Of a DNA stretch of 21,281 nt, positions 7,666-15,218 are shown piece after piece. Numbering within the stretch: the stretch's first letter is position 1; every line of letters starts with the position of its first letter. Under the pieces are notes generated by a model. That model saw nothing but the letters and a program-made list of their open reading frames with translations. It did no database searches and had not been told where the DNA came from. The position numbers were made by a program, and so were the translations under genes. The stretch comes from a virus, in the IMG/VR virus record IMGVR_UViG_3300042691_016947, positions 1 to 21,281 of that record; one strand, written 5' to 3'.

Positions 7666-9151
7666 TTATTTAAATTTAATATTAAATTGGTTTAATAGTT
7701 TGGATATAAATCCTGACGTAGATAAACTAAAAAGACAGTTATCTATTATATCAAATTGGTTCAAAAAAGGATGTAAAGGTTATCTTGAAGCTATTACAGG
7801 TTTTGGTAAAACCTATGTTGCTATTATTGCTATTTATAGACTTAATTTAAAATATGAAGATGCTACAATTAATGTAATTGTACCTAGTACAAAATTATAT
7901 GATGATTGGATAGAACATATTTCATTTTTTAGATTAAAGAATACTAAAGTATTTGTTGTAAATAGTTATGTTCAAAAGTATTTGGAAACAAAACAAAGAT
8001 ATAATTGTACTTTATTAGTTTGTGATGAAGTACATAATTATCTTAGTGAAAATGCTCAAATATTTAATCAAACAATTAAATGTACTGATTATGAAATGTT
8101 TTTAGGTTTATCAGCTACTTTAGATGATAAAGAAAAAAATGAATTACATAGATTAGGCATACCTTGTATTGATACTGTTACTATGAGTGAAGGTAGAAGA
8201 TTTAATTATATTTCTGATTATGTTATTTATAACTTAGGATTAGAAATGAATGGTGACCAATTAGATTATTATAACAGATTAAATGATATACATAATTCTA
8301 ATTTTGGCAAATTTCTTCACTTTAACGATAGTGAGTTAAACTTTGAACTAATACGTGCTTGTAGTGCAGGTAATGATAAAGTAGCAAAAGTAGGTAGAGA
8401 ATTTAAAACTGGTAAAGAATGGAGATTATGGTACGCAGAAGAACATGGTTGGGATGGTAGTGATGAACATGACTTTCATCCTAATAAAATAACTAAGTAC
8501 GCTAACCAATGGTCTTGGGCTATGAGAACTAGGAAAGATTTTCTATATAATTATGAAGGTAAATTAAATGTTACTAAACAAATTATAGAGAAATTAAATG
8601 TTCCTACTATTACATTTTCACAAACTATTGATTTTGCTAATAAGTTAGTTGAAATTTTAGGTGATAAAGCTAGAGCATATCATAGTGAACTTGAATCAGA
8701 AACAATTGAATATGAAGAAACAGTCTTTAGAAAAACTTTAACATCAGCTAAATCATATAGAATAAAAACTGGTGGTGTAATAACTCCTAATATTGAACAA
8801 AAAGGTTATAATATAACTTTTAAAAAACAAAAAAGAATAGGAGTTAATAAAGTTAAAGAAGGTATATTGAAAGGTTTTCCTACTAAATATAATACTTTAT
8901 GTACTGCAAAAGCATTAGATGAAGGATTTAACGTAGAAGGAATACAATGTGCTATTACTTGTTCTGCAACTTCTAAAAGAAGACAAACAGTACAACGTAA
9001 TGGTAGAGCATTAAGATTTATTAAAGGTAAGAAAGCTATCTTAGTAAATTTATATGTTAAGAACACACAGGAAGAAACCTGGTTAAATAATAGACAACGT
9101 GGTGAAACTAATGTTGTATGGATTGATTCAGTAGATGACATTAAACTATAA
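7658..9151 (+). CDS. SF2 DNA helicase, XPB/RAD25-like
   Basis: An ATP-driven DNA translocase or helicase of superfamily 2. The motifs are in order: motif I TGFGKT (47-52, Lys51); Ia VPSTKLYDDW; motif II DEVH (123-126); motif III SAT (152-154); motif IV region ITFSQT; motif V TAKALDEGFNVEGI; motif VI QRNGRALR (446-453) with the arginine fingers. This is the layout of the COG1061/XPB-like helicases common in phage replication modules. About 60 residues lie between motifs IV and V (with KTGGVITPNIEQKGYNITFK), an insertion of unknown role. The middle section (around residues 260-290) is Trp-rich. The start overlaps the previous gene by eight bases, and its TAA is followed two bases later by the next ATG. 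Confidence 0.88.
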   Translation: MDDYLNLILNWFNSLDINPDVDKLKRQLSIISNWFKKGCKGYLEAITGFGKTYVAIIAIYRLNLKYEDATINVIVPSTKLYDDWIEHISFFRLKNTKVFVVNSYVQKYLETKQRYNCTLLVCDEVHNYLSENAQIFNQTIKCTDYEMFLGLSATLDDKEKNELHRLGIPCIDTVTMSEGRRFNYISDYVIYNLGLEMNGDQLDYYNRLNDIHNSNFGKFLHFNDSELNFELIRACSAGNDKVAKVGREFKTGKEWRLWYAEEHGWDGSDEHDFHPNKITKYANQWSWAMRTRKDFLYNYEGKLNVTKQIIEKLNVPTITFSQTIDFANKLVEILGDKARAYHSELESETIEYEETVFRKTLTSAKSYRIKTGGVITPNIEQKGYNITFKKQKRIGVNKVKEGILKGFPTKYNTLCTAKALDEGFNVEGIQCAITCSATSKRRQTVQRNGRALRFIKGKKAILVNLYVKNTQEETWLNNRQRGETNVVWIDSVDDIKL

Positions 9152-9153
9152 TA

Positions 9154-9381
9154 ATGGGAAATTTAGTTACAAACCTTAGCTTAGTAATGAAGCAAAGGAA
9201 TTATACATTTTTTAACACAACAGAACAATTTAAACAAGCACTTAAAGAAACATTTGGTACTGATTATACTAATGAAGAAATAATTAGTGCTTTATATGAT
9301 TTGGAAGTTAAAGTAATAGAAGAAGAATGGGCTAAAGAAAATGAACCTATTGAATTTCCAGAAGATTTTGACCTAAATTAA
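9154..9381 (+). CDS. Small hypothetical acidic protein, 75 aa
   Basis: Unrecognised. It looks mainly helical, with a strongly acidic C-terminus (EEEWAKENEPIEFPEDFDLN). The start is two bases after the helicase stop (TAATAATG). The acidic tail could be a protein-interaction peptide or a DNA mimic, but nothing confirms this. The start context and the unbroken operon layout support it as a real gene. Confidence 0.62.
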   Translation: MGNLVTNLSLVMKQRNYTFFNTTEQFKQALKETFGTDYTNEEIISALYDLEVKVIEEEWAKENEPIEFPEDFDLN

Positions 9382-9386
9382 TTAAT

Positions 9387-9614
9387 ATGGAAGAATTAGA
9401 AAAATGGAGATTAATTAATAGTTCTACTACTATTAATGAATTAAAAGATGCTATTACTAAAATTGGTAATATTAAAATATCTAATGGTGGAGAATTAACT
9501 AGTAAATTTATTAATAATAATATAGATTTAATCCATAAAGGAAATGTTAATTTTCGTTTAGTAACAAGAAATTATGGTATAAGACAACAACTTTTATATT
9601 TAATTCACAAATAA
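9387..9614 (+). CDS. Small hypothetical protein, 75 aa
   Basis: Unrecognised. Residues 10-40 alternate a helix (TINELKDAITKIG) with short strands. The C-terminus is basic and hydrophobic (RNYGIRQQLLYLIHK). There are no cysteines and no membrane segment. It sits in a tandem of small genes between the SF2 helicase and the DnaB-like helicase, with five bases before it and a TAATATG junction after it. Confidence 0.6.
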   Translation: MEELEKWRLINSSTTINELKDAITKIGNIKISNGGELTSKFINNNIDLIHKGNVNFRLVTRNYGIRQQLLYLIHK

Positions 9615-9615
9615 T

Positions 9616-9951
9616 ATGACTAGAACAAAGAAAAAAGTTAATTTTAAACCAAACAAAGCATTAAAAGATGCTAAAAAGAAATATGACAAATTTAATAAAG
9701 AATCTAATTTTCAATTAGTAGAAGTTGAATTACCTAGTTTTCTTTCTGAGCTTGTTGATATGGAAGAAAGAATTAATATAGCTAAAAAAATTGATACGGA
9801 GGAAGTCGTTGATATTGTATCAAAAGCTATTGATAGTTATTCAACTGCTATTATAAGATTTAAAGCAATTAGTCTTAAATTTGCAGAAAAAATCAATAAG
9901 ATGGAAGACAATCTTAATAAAAGTATTGATTTAATAGATAAACAGTTATGA
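9616..9951 (+). CDS. Hypothetical coiled-coil protein, 111 aa
   Basis: The N-terminal 30 residues are very basic (RTKKKVNFKPNK and further lysines). From about residue 50 on the protein is almost wholly helical, with heptad-like spacing (FAEKINKMEDNLNKSIDLI), so a dimer-forming helical bundle with a basic arm is likely. No known domain is recognised. It starts one base after the previous stop and shares a 4-base ATGA overlap with the next gene, which suggests tight co-translation with the replication genes downstream. Confidence 0.62.
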   Translation: MTRTKKKVNFKPNKALKDAKKKYDKFNKESNFQLVEVELPSFLSELVDMEERINIAKKIDTEEVVDIVSKAIDSYSTAIIRFKAISLKFAEKINKMEDNLNKSIDLIDKQL

Positions 9952-10511
9952 TAACTGATATTGATAAATATGTTGATTTTCTTACTGCTAATGAAATTTC
10001 AGAGCATCAATTTTTAATATTATGGTTGGTACAAAATAAAGATATTAATAATATCAAAAAGTATAAATTAAAATTTAAACAATTCAATGTTGAAGAAATA
10101 TTAGATTTAATTGATAGAGGTTTCATTGATGATTTTGGTGTAGTAAGAGATAAACAAGAATTTGATATATTCAATTTTCTAGTTACAGATAAATTTTCAA
10201 AATTAGTTACTATTGATTATCAAGATGCTTATGATAATTTAGTTATGGTATATCCTAAGTGGGTTACTGTTCAAGGTAGAAAATATCCTACTATTACAGG
10301 TGACCCACTAAAGTTATCTAAAGAATATCTAAAATATCATAAAAATAATAGACTTGCAACTGAAAGAGTTGAAAGAATTACAAAGGAGTATTTTGCTAAT
10401 CCTAATGCTGTTGTAACTAATATAGAAAAATATATATTAAATAGATTATGGAATATATATGAAGAAGAAATAGTTAATAATCCAAAATCAAATCCTTTTA
10501 CAACGTTATAA
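9948..10511 (+). CDS. Hypothetical protein upstream of the DnaB-like helicase
   Basis: A 187-residue protein without a motif I can name. The first 60 residues look like three helices followed by a short wing (VEEILDLIDRGFIDDFGVV), compatible with a winged-helix fold. The second half has an aromatic strand region (VYPKWVTVQGRKYP) and C-terminal helices. It begins with an ATGA overlap and its stop shares one base with the helicase start (TAATG). Phage helicase loaders and initiators often sit just before the replicative helicase, so this is a candidate loader or organiser by position only; it has no Walker motif. Confidence 0.65.
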   Translation: MITDIDKYVDFLTANEISEHQFLILWLVQNKDINNIKKYKLKFKQFNVEEILDLIDRGFIDDFGVVRDKQEFDIFNFLVTDKFSKLVTIDYQDAYDNLVMVYPKWVTVQGRKYPTITGDPLKLSKEYLKYHKNNRLATERVERITKEYFANPNAVVTNIEKYILNRLWNIYEEEIVNNPKSNPFTTL

Positions 10512-11596
10512 TGTATTACGAAGATTTTATTGAGCGCGTAGAAAATGGTAGGCAAGGATATTATCAAGGTTTTACAACTGGTAGTGCAAAATTAGATGGT
10601 GCAATACAAGCTGTTCAAAAAGCTACTTACTATCTAATAGGTGGAAATACTGGTACTGGTAAAACTGCTTTTGCAGACCATTGTTTTGTTTTAAAACCTT
10701 ATGAAGAGTTTCTTAAAAGTAGAGTTAATGAAAAACTTAATGATACAGAAAGTAAACTTAAATTAAGGATATTTTATAATTCTTTTGAAGTAGAAAGAAC
10801 TAGAAAAATTGGTAAATTTGTAGCACATCATTTATATAACAAATTTCGTATAATAACTGATATTAATACAATATTTTCAGCAGGTAAAAATAAATTATCT
10901 GATGAATTATATGAAAAAATTAAATTATCAAGAGATTATATAGAAAAAATGGAAGATTATGTTCATATTACAGATAACACAACTAATCCTACTGGTATTT
11001 ATATGCAATTAAAAAAGTATATGGATTCAAAAGGTAAGGTAGTGCCTGTAAAGAAGATGGTCAATGGTGTTGAAATTACATTTAACAAATACATACCAGA
11101 TGACCCGTATGAAATTGTTTTATCAATTACTGACCACGTAGGTCTATTAAGACCAGAGAAAGAAGCTACTACTAAAAAAGAACGTATTGATAAATATTCT
11201 CAACAATGTATTGATTTAAGAAATTTCTATGGTGTATCTAGTGTTGCTATATCTCAGTTTAATAGAGATATAGCTGATATGGATAGACGTAGATTTGCGG
11301 AACTAACAGTACAAATAGAAGATTTTAAAGATACTGGTAATGCTAGTGAAGATGCTAACATAGTAATGGGTTTATTTAATCCAACTAGATATAATTTAAA
11401 TACTTATTCCAATCTGGATATAAGTAGATTTGCATCAAGATATAGAAATGTAGTTATATTAAAACAAAGAGATGGCTCTGATATGTTAAAACTACATCAA
11501 AACTTTCTAGGTGAAGTAGGTTATTTCAGAGATTTTCCTGATATAATAACACAAGATACAGTAACAAAAGCAAGAGAATATAAAGACTGGATATGA
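10511..11596 (+). CDS. DnaB-like replicative helicase (SF4)
   Basis: A hexameric RecA-fold helicase expected to unwind DNA at the fork. Seen: Walker A GGNTGTGKT (44-52, Lys51); the catalytic Glu of SFEVER (about 94); the Walker B strand EIVLSITDH, ending at Asp208-His209; motif H3 AISQFNRD with Gln249; and KQRDG (318-322), which fits the arginine-finger region. At 361 residues it covers the ATPase domain, and the separate N-terminal domain of bacterial DnaB is missing. The same is true of several phage helicases that work with separate partners. It starts one base inside the previous stop and overlaps the next gene by ATGA. Confidence 0.85.
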   Translation: MYYEDFIERVENGRQGYYQGFTTGSAKLDGAIQAVQKATYYLIGGNTGTGKTAFADHCFVLKPYEEFLKSRVNEKLNDTESKLKLRIFYNSFEVERTRKIGKFVAHHLYNKFRIITDINTIFSAGKNKLSDELYEKIKLSRDYIEKMEDYVHITDNTTNPTGIYMQLKKYMDSKGKVVPVKKMVNGVEITFNKYIPDDPYEIVLSITDHVGLLRPEKEATTKKERIDKYSQQCIDLRNFYGVSSVAISQFNRDIADMDRRRFAELTVQIEDFKDTGNASEDANIVMGLFNPTRYNLNTYSNLDISRFASRYRNVVILKQRDGSDMLKLHQNFLGEVGYFRDFPDIITQDTVTKAREYKDWI

Positions 11597-12429
11597 TACT
11601 ACCAACAGCAGTAAAAGAACCAACGGTTCAAGAACCAAGACGACTATTTATTTTTAGTCACCCAAAAATAGGTAAAACTGAATTAGCTATGGCTTTACCT
11701 AATTCTTTATTAATAGATTTAGAAGATAGTTCTGGATTTTATAGAGGTACAGCAATTAATGTTAAAGATTATTGCTTAAAGAATAATAAAGATATTTTGG
11801 AAGTGCTATCAGAAATATCTGATAGTATAGCAGAAGAAAATACAAAAAGAAAAGGTTATCTTTATGATTTTATTATCTTAGATACAACTACTGTATTAGA
11901 GAATGTTGCTAGAGAATTAGCAACTCATTTATACAAAGGAAGTGTTATGGGTAAGAATTTTAAAGGTGACGATGTAGTAACTGAACTACCTAATGGTTCA
12001 GGTTATGAATGGTTAAGACAAGCATTTATTAAAATATATGCAAAGTTTCAATCATTAGCTGGTAAATGTTTAATTCTTAATGGTCACGTTAAGTTTGCAT
12101 CTATTAATAAAGATGGTAAAGATTTACAAGCAAAAGATGTTCAACTTACAGGAAAGTTAAAAGGTATTGTGTGTTCAGATGCAGATGCTATTGCTTTTAT
12201 GTATAGAAATAAAACAGAGAATGAGAATATTCTTTCTTTTAGAACTTCTGAATTAGACCTAGCAACAGGCTCTAGGCTTCCTTATTTATCAGGAAATGAG
12301 TTTATAATTTCAAAGAAGTTTGAATCTGATGGTGTTACACCATACAAATTCGACCCTGAAAATCCTAAAAAGATAGGAATTATAAAAACTTATTGGGGTG
12401 ATAGTGTTTTCCCTAGCCTATTAAAGTAA
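11593..12429 (+). CDS. Sak4/AAA_24-type RecA-like ATPase
   Basis: A compact RecA-core ATPase like the phage nucleotide-binding proteins of the AAA_24/Sak4 group, which act in single-strand annealing or strand exchange together with an SSB. Walker A reads SHPKIGKT (22-29), with Ser in place of the usual first Gly, a tolerated change in this group. Walker B is FIILDTTT. The segment LTGKLKGIVCSDADAIAFM fits the sensor region, and the C-terminus lacks a DNA-binding extension. It overlaps the helicase by ATGA. It is the last gene before a promoter region and lies near the putative SSB, the usual partner of Sak4 proteins. Confidence 0.76.
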   Translation: MILPTAVKEPTVQEPRRLFIFSHPKIGKTELAMALPNSLLIDLEDSSGFYRGTAINVKDYCLKNNKDILEVLSEISDSIAEENTKRKGYLYDFIILDTTTVLENVARELATHLYKGSVMGKNFKGDDVVTELPNGSGYEWLRQAFIKIYAKFQSLAGKCLILNGHVKFASINKDGKDLQAKDVQLTGKLKGIVCSDADAIAFMYRNKTENENILSFRTSELDLATGSRLPYLSGNEFIISKKFESDGVTPYKFDPENPKKIGIIKTYWGDSVFPSLLK

Positions 12430-12450
12430 GAAATTTTAAAAATAAATTTC
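12430..12450. repeat. Inverted repeat upstream of promoter 1
   Basis: GAAATTT, a seven-base spacer and AAATTTC, beginning directly after the stop codon of the upstream gene. The same arms recur just upstream of the second promoter at 16489-16510. It may be an operator or a weak AT-only terminator; the stem is too AT-rich to be a confident terminator. Confidence 0.45.
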
Positions 12451-12459
12451 TAAAAACAC

Positions 12460-12490
12460 TTGACACAAGGGTATAATTAAATTACCTTTG
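12460..12490 (+). promoter_or_regulatory. Bacteroidetes-type promoter 1
   Basis: TTG of the -33 element at 12460-12462 and TACCTTTG at 12483-12490, matching the Bacteroidetes -7 consensus TAnnTTTG, with 20 bases between them. This is the normal spacing for the primary sigma factor of that phylum. It lies in one of the few real intergenic gaps and points at the gene at 12556. Transcription should start near 12494-12497. Confidence 0.72.
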
Positions 12491-12510
12491 TCTTACAAAA
12501 TCGGAGTTGA

Positions 12511-12555
12511 TAACTCACTAAATAAAAACCGTTTAATCACTAAATCCAAAAAATT
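12511..12555 (+). promoter_or_regulatory. Leader with TCACTAAAT direct repeats
   Basis: The untranslated leader holds TCACTAAAT twice (12515-12523 and 12537-12545), 22 bases apart start to start. The second copy runs on as TCACTAAATCCAAAA up to the ATG. The second promoter's leader has nearly the same sequence (16542-16565). It is a candidate translation enhancer or regulator site; no Shine-Dalgarno sequence is present. Confidence 0.5.
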
Positions 12556-13107
12556 ATGTTAGACTTTGGTAACATTTCAGTCGTAGAAAAAACCTTTACA
12601 CGTACAGGTGGAGTAAGCCGTAAACAAGCTTATAATGGTATTAAATTTCGTAGAACAGCATCTAAAAAAGGTGGTGTTGAAGGAATTGATACATTTTTTG
12701 TAGTATCTAATCATCTATTTGAAAAATTAGGTTTAGCTACTAATGCTTTAACTCAAATTGCACTTCCTGATGGTTCAGTAGGTCTAATTGTAGTTGAGGA
12801 CCAAGATAAATTAGAACCAGTTGCTAAATTTATGCGCCAGTCAAAGAAAACTGATGGTACATTTCAAAAGAAAGGTAAGACAATCAATAATGACATTTTA
12901 AGAGATGCTCTTATTGCTGCTGGTACTCTTAGTGCAGATGCTATGGGTTCACAATTCTTAACTTTAGAATCAGTTGCAGCATCCAATGTTCCTGCTCATG
13001 TAAAAGGTGTTTACAAAATTGTTGTAGATGCAACTGTAAATGCAGCAGAAGCAGAAGCAGAAGAAGGTCAAACTGAATCAGTAGAATCTGACGACCAAAA
13101 CTTCTAA
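12556..13107 (+). CDS. Monocistronic protein with SSB-like acidic tip, 183 aa
   Basis: I do not recognise the fold. The first 40 residues are basic (VSRKQAYNGIKFRRTASKK). Residues 45-155 look alpha/beta, with a Lys-rich loop (RQSKKTDGTFQKKGKT) suited to DNA binding. The tail from about 160 is acidic and low in complexity (AEAEAEEGQTESVESDDQNF) and ends in DDQNF, like the protein-docking tips of bacterial SSB and T7 gp2.5. It has its own promoter, a conserved leader and a strong terminator, so it is probably made in large amounts as a single-gene transcript. An abundant DNA-binding protein is the best inference. It could act with, or in place of, the SSB-like protein encoded next. Confidence 0.82.
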   Translation: MLDFGNISVVEKTFTRTGGVSRKQAYNGIKFRRTASKKGGVEGIDTFFVVSNHLFEKLGLATNALTQIALPDGSVGLIVVEDQDKLEPVAKFMRQSKKTDGTFQKKGKTINNDILRDALIAAGTLSADAMGSQFLTLESVAASNVPAHVKGVYKIVVDATVNAAEAEAEEGQTESVESDDQNF

Positions 13108-13129
13108 AATAATCTCTCTCAACCCGATT

Positions 13130-13170
13130 ATAGGCTACTATTAATGTTCTTAGTAGCCTATTTTTATTTA
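13130..13170 (+). terminator. Strong rho-independent terminator
   Basis: A perfect 11-bp stem ATAGGCTACTA / TAGTAGCCTAT with a 10-base loop, followed by TTTTATTTA. It sits 22 bases after the stop of the preceding gene and closes the single-gene unit started by promoter 1. Confidence 0.9.
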
Positions 13171-13194
13171 ATTTAAAATTTAAAAAATAACAAC

Positions 13195-13983
13195 ATGGGA
13201 TTAAAAGTTAATAAATCAGATGAACAAGTTGTAAAACAATCAAGTCTTTATACAGGTGTAAATAAATTCGTAATTACATCTATTAATCCGACTAAAGCTG
13301 AAATGGAAGCTATGGGCATGAAACCACAAAATGACCCAGTATATAAAGGTGATGATGGTAAAGTTAGAATTGATTTTTATATGAAATCAGCTGACGGTAA
13401 AGCAAGAGCAAAAGCATCTTTTTGGTTAGAACCTAAAATTAGAAAAAATCAAAATGGCGATAAAGTACAATGGGTAAATAAATTTGGTGTATTTGCATGG
13501 TCATCAAGTGAAACTACTGTTCCTCAATATGATTGGTTTAAAACAGAAGGAGCAAGACCAGCATATATTGGAGAAGAAACTTTATTTAGTAATTCTAAAG
13601 GTTTTATTCCTGCATGGGCTAATATCTCATTAGATGACCAAGCTATTGTTGATGATATTGAAGCATTAGTGAATGGTAATGTAAAAGAATTAAAAGATAT
13701 TTATGCCCAAATACCTAATAACGAAGTTAAATGTTTATTAGGTGTTAAAGATGGTCAATATCAAGATATTTATACAAAATATTTCCAAAGAGCAAGTATT
13801 CAAAATCATGGTGCTTGGTCTAAAGCATTAAAAGAACAATATGGTGAGTTTAAATCAGATTTTCAAAGAAGTCTTGAATTTAAACCATATGAAGGTTCTA
13901 CTAATGTTGACCTAGAAACTCCTACTGATATGCCAGATACTAACAGTTCTGGTGGTGGAGAAAAGAAAAAATATAACTTTTAA
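13195..13983 (+). CDS. Putative single-stranded DNA-binding protein
   Basis: A 262-residue protein whose features match the SSB-like proteins found with this gene set in crAss-like and other Bacteroidetes phages. A beta-rich first half contains VRIDFYMKS, ASFWLEPKIR and KFGVFAWSSSE, followed by the region RPAYIGEETL...FIPAWANI, several aromatic residues suited to stacking on DNA bases, and a C-terminal linker that is acidic before a short KKKYNF end. It should coat ssDNA for the helicase, primase and Sak4-like ATPase. It follows a terminator and precedes another, and I see no clear promoter in the 24 bases between, so its transcript may come from read-through of promoter 1. The assignment rests on pattern memory and context, not on a diagnostic motif. 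Confidence 0.62.
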   Translation: MGLKVNKSDEQVVKQSSLYTGVNKFVITSINPTKAEMEAMGMKPQNDPVYKGDDGKVRIDFYMKSADGKARAKASFWLEPKIRKNQNGDKVQWVNKFGVFAWSSSETTVPQYDWFKTEGARPAYIGEETLFSNSKGFIPAWANISLDDQAIVDDIEALVNGNVKELKDIYAQIPNNEVKCLLGVKDGQYQDIYTKYFQRASIQNHGAWSKALKEQYGEFKSDFQRSLEFKPYEGSTNVDLETPTDMPDTNSSGGGEKKKYNF

Positions 13984-13987
13984 AAAT

Positions 13988-14017
13988 AGGGGAGATAACA
14001 CTCCCCTTTTTATTTTT
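13988..14017 (+). terminator. Rho-independent terminator
   Basis: AGGGGAG, a six-base loop ATAACA, CTCCCCT and then TTTTATTTTT, starting four bases after the SSB-like gene stop. The stem is GC-rich in a very AT-rich genome. The next gene starts directly after the T-tract at 14018. Confidence 0.92.
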
Positions 14018-14239
14018 ATGGAGATTAATATAGTAGGAAATGAAACAAAAGAATCTAGTACTTATACTATTACAGAATTGTTAATTACTTCATCAATAGC
14101 TTTTACTAAAGAAGGAATAATTAAAATGGTTCAAACAATAACTGGTGCTCAAGATGTTTATATTGATAAAGAAGGTAAATTTACTCCAACTGGAAGACAC
14201 ATATATCAAGTTGTAGCACGTAAAGATAGTTCTGATTAA
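14018..14239 (+). CDS. Small hypothetical protein, 73 aa
   Basis: Unrecognised. The sequence looks like a small alpha/beta protein: strand MEINIVGNE, strand/helix YTITELLITSSIAF, helix EGIIKMVQTITG, then strands VYIDKEGKF and HIYQVVARK. I set the start at the ATG at 14018. An upstream in-frame ATG at 13952 would place the first 22 codons across the terminator hairpin and inside the SSB-like gene, which is unlikely. The stop is one base from the primase start (TAATATG), so the two are probably coupled. Confidence 0.65.
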   Translation: MEINIVGNETKESSTYTITELLITSSIAFTKEGIIKMVQTITGAQDVYIDKEGKFTPTGRHIYQVVARKDSSD

Positions 14240-14240
14240 T

Positions 14241-15218
14241 ATGCCTATACAACCAGGAATTGAATTAAAGAAAGAAGTTATATTTACTTTAGTTAAAGAA
14301 GAAGATATTTTTGAAGCTTTTTTAGGAATACCAGTAACAGAAGATAAGTTTCTATTAAATCCATTAAGACCAGACACAAAACCTGGTTGTAAGTTTTATA
14401 GAAATAGTAAAGGTAGATTATACTTTAAAGATTTTAGTAAAAATTATCATTGGGATTGTTTTGATGTTGTTCGATTTATTTATAATTGTAGTTATATAGA
14501 TGCTTTAAAGATAGTAGTTAAAAGATTTAACTTAAATAAAGGTGCAGCTACAAAATATACTTATCAAGAACAAGAAATTAAAAAAAGTAGATATACTATT
14601 AAAATTTCTGTAAGAAAGTGGACTGATAAAGATTTAAATTACTGGGGTAAATATAATATAGACTTAAATACATTAATACATTATAATGTATATCCTTGTG
14701 AAGCTATTTGGATTGGTACTGATTTTTATAGATGTAAAGACAATGACCCTTGCTATGCTTATTATTTTGGTAAAAAAGATGGTATTGATTTATTTAAATT
14801 ATATTTTCCTAAAAGAAAAGAATTTAGATTTTTTCAAAATGTAATGGTAGAAGATTTACTATTACAAGGTTGGCAACAATTACCTATTAATGGTAAAGTA
14901 TGTGTTATTAATAAATCATATAAAGATGTAATATCTTTAAGTACATTTATATATGAAGGTGATAGTATTTATGGTGTAGCTCCTTTATCTGAAACACAAA
15001 CTATTACACAAGAACAATATGAAGATTTAAAAAGTAGATTTGAGTATTTATTTGTAATGGGAGATAATGATGAAGAAGGTAGAGAGTTTATGATTAGACA
15101 TAATAAGTTATATAATATACCTTATCTAGTATTTCCTTATACAATGAAAAAAGATTTTACTGATAATGTTGTTGATAAAGGTATTATATATATGCAAGAA
15201 CTAATTGATAATTTATGA
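14241..15218 (+). CDS. DnaG-type primase with TOPRIM domain
   Basis: Makes RNA primers at the fork for the family A polymerase. The N-terminal part (residues 38-80: NPLRPDTKPGCKFY, GRLYFKDFS, DCFDVV) follows the phage primase zinc-ribbon domain in layout but lacks the four metal-binding cysteines. The TOPRIM domain shows VCVINKSYKDVISL (221-233), in which the usual first glutamate is replaced as in many phage primases, then VMGDNDEEG (272-280) with the metal-binding Asp275 and Asp277, then DFTDN. At 325 residues there is no helicase domain, in keeping with the separate DnaB-like protein. It overlaps the next gene by ATGA. Confidence 0.82.
   Translation: MPIQPGIELKKEVIFTLVKEEDIFEAFLGIPVTEDKFLLNPLRPDTKPGCKFYRNSKGRLYFKDFSKNYHWDCFDVVRFIYNCSYIDALKIVVKRFNLNKGAATKYTYQEQEIKKSRYTIKISVRKWTDKDLNYWGKYNIDLNTLIHYNVYPCEAIWIGTDFYRCKDNDPCYAYYFGKKDGIDLFKLYFPKRKEFRFFQNVMVEDLLLQGWQQLPINGKVCVINKSYKDVISLSTFIYEGDSIYGVAPLSETQTITQEQYEDLKSRFEYLFVMGDNDEEGREFMIRHNKLYNIPYLVFPYTMKKDFTDNVVDKGIIYMQELIDNL

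Noticed and set aside
8806-9141. Minus-strand frame of 111 codons inside the SF2 helicase
   Set aside because: Antisense to helicase motifs V and VI; no independent start context or family match.
10337-10567. Minus-strand frame across the junction before the DnaB-like gene
   Set aside because: Shadow of two supported + strand genes.
12460-12477. Sigma-70-like TTGACA and TATAAT
   Set aside because: They are only six bases apart instead of about 17; the TTG/TAnnTTTG pair with 20-base spacing is the better promoter.
13952-14017. Upstream ATG extension of the 73-aa gene
   Set aside because: Would run through the end of the SSB-like gene and the terminator hairpin; the ATG at 14018 follows the T-tract directly.
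14093-14377. Minus-strand frame opposite the primase start
   Set aside because: Shadow; the + strand genes are coupled and better supported.
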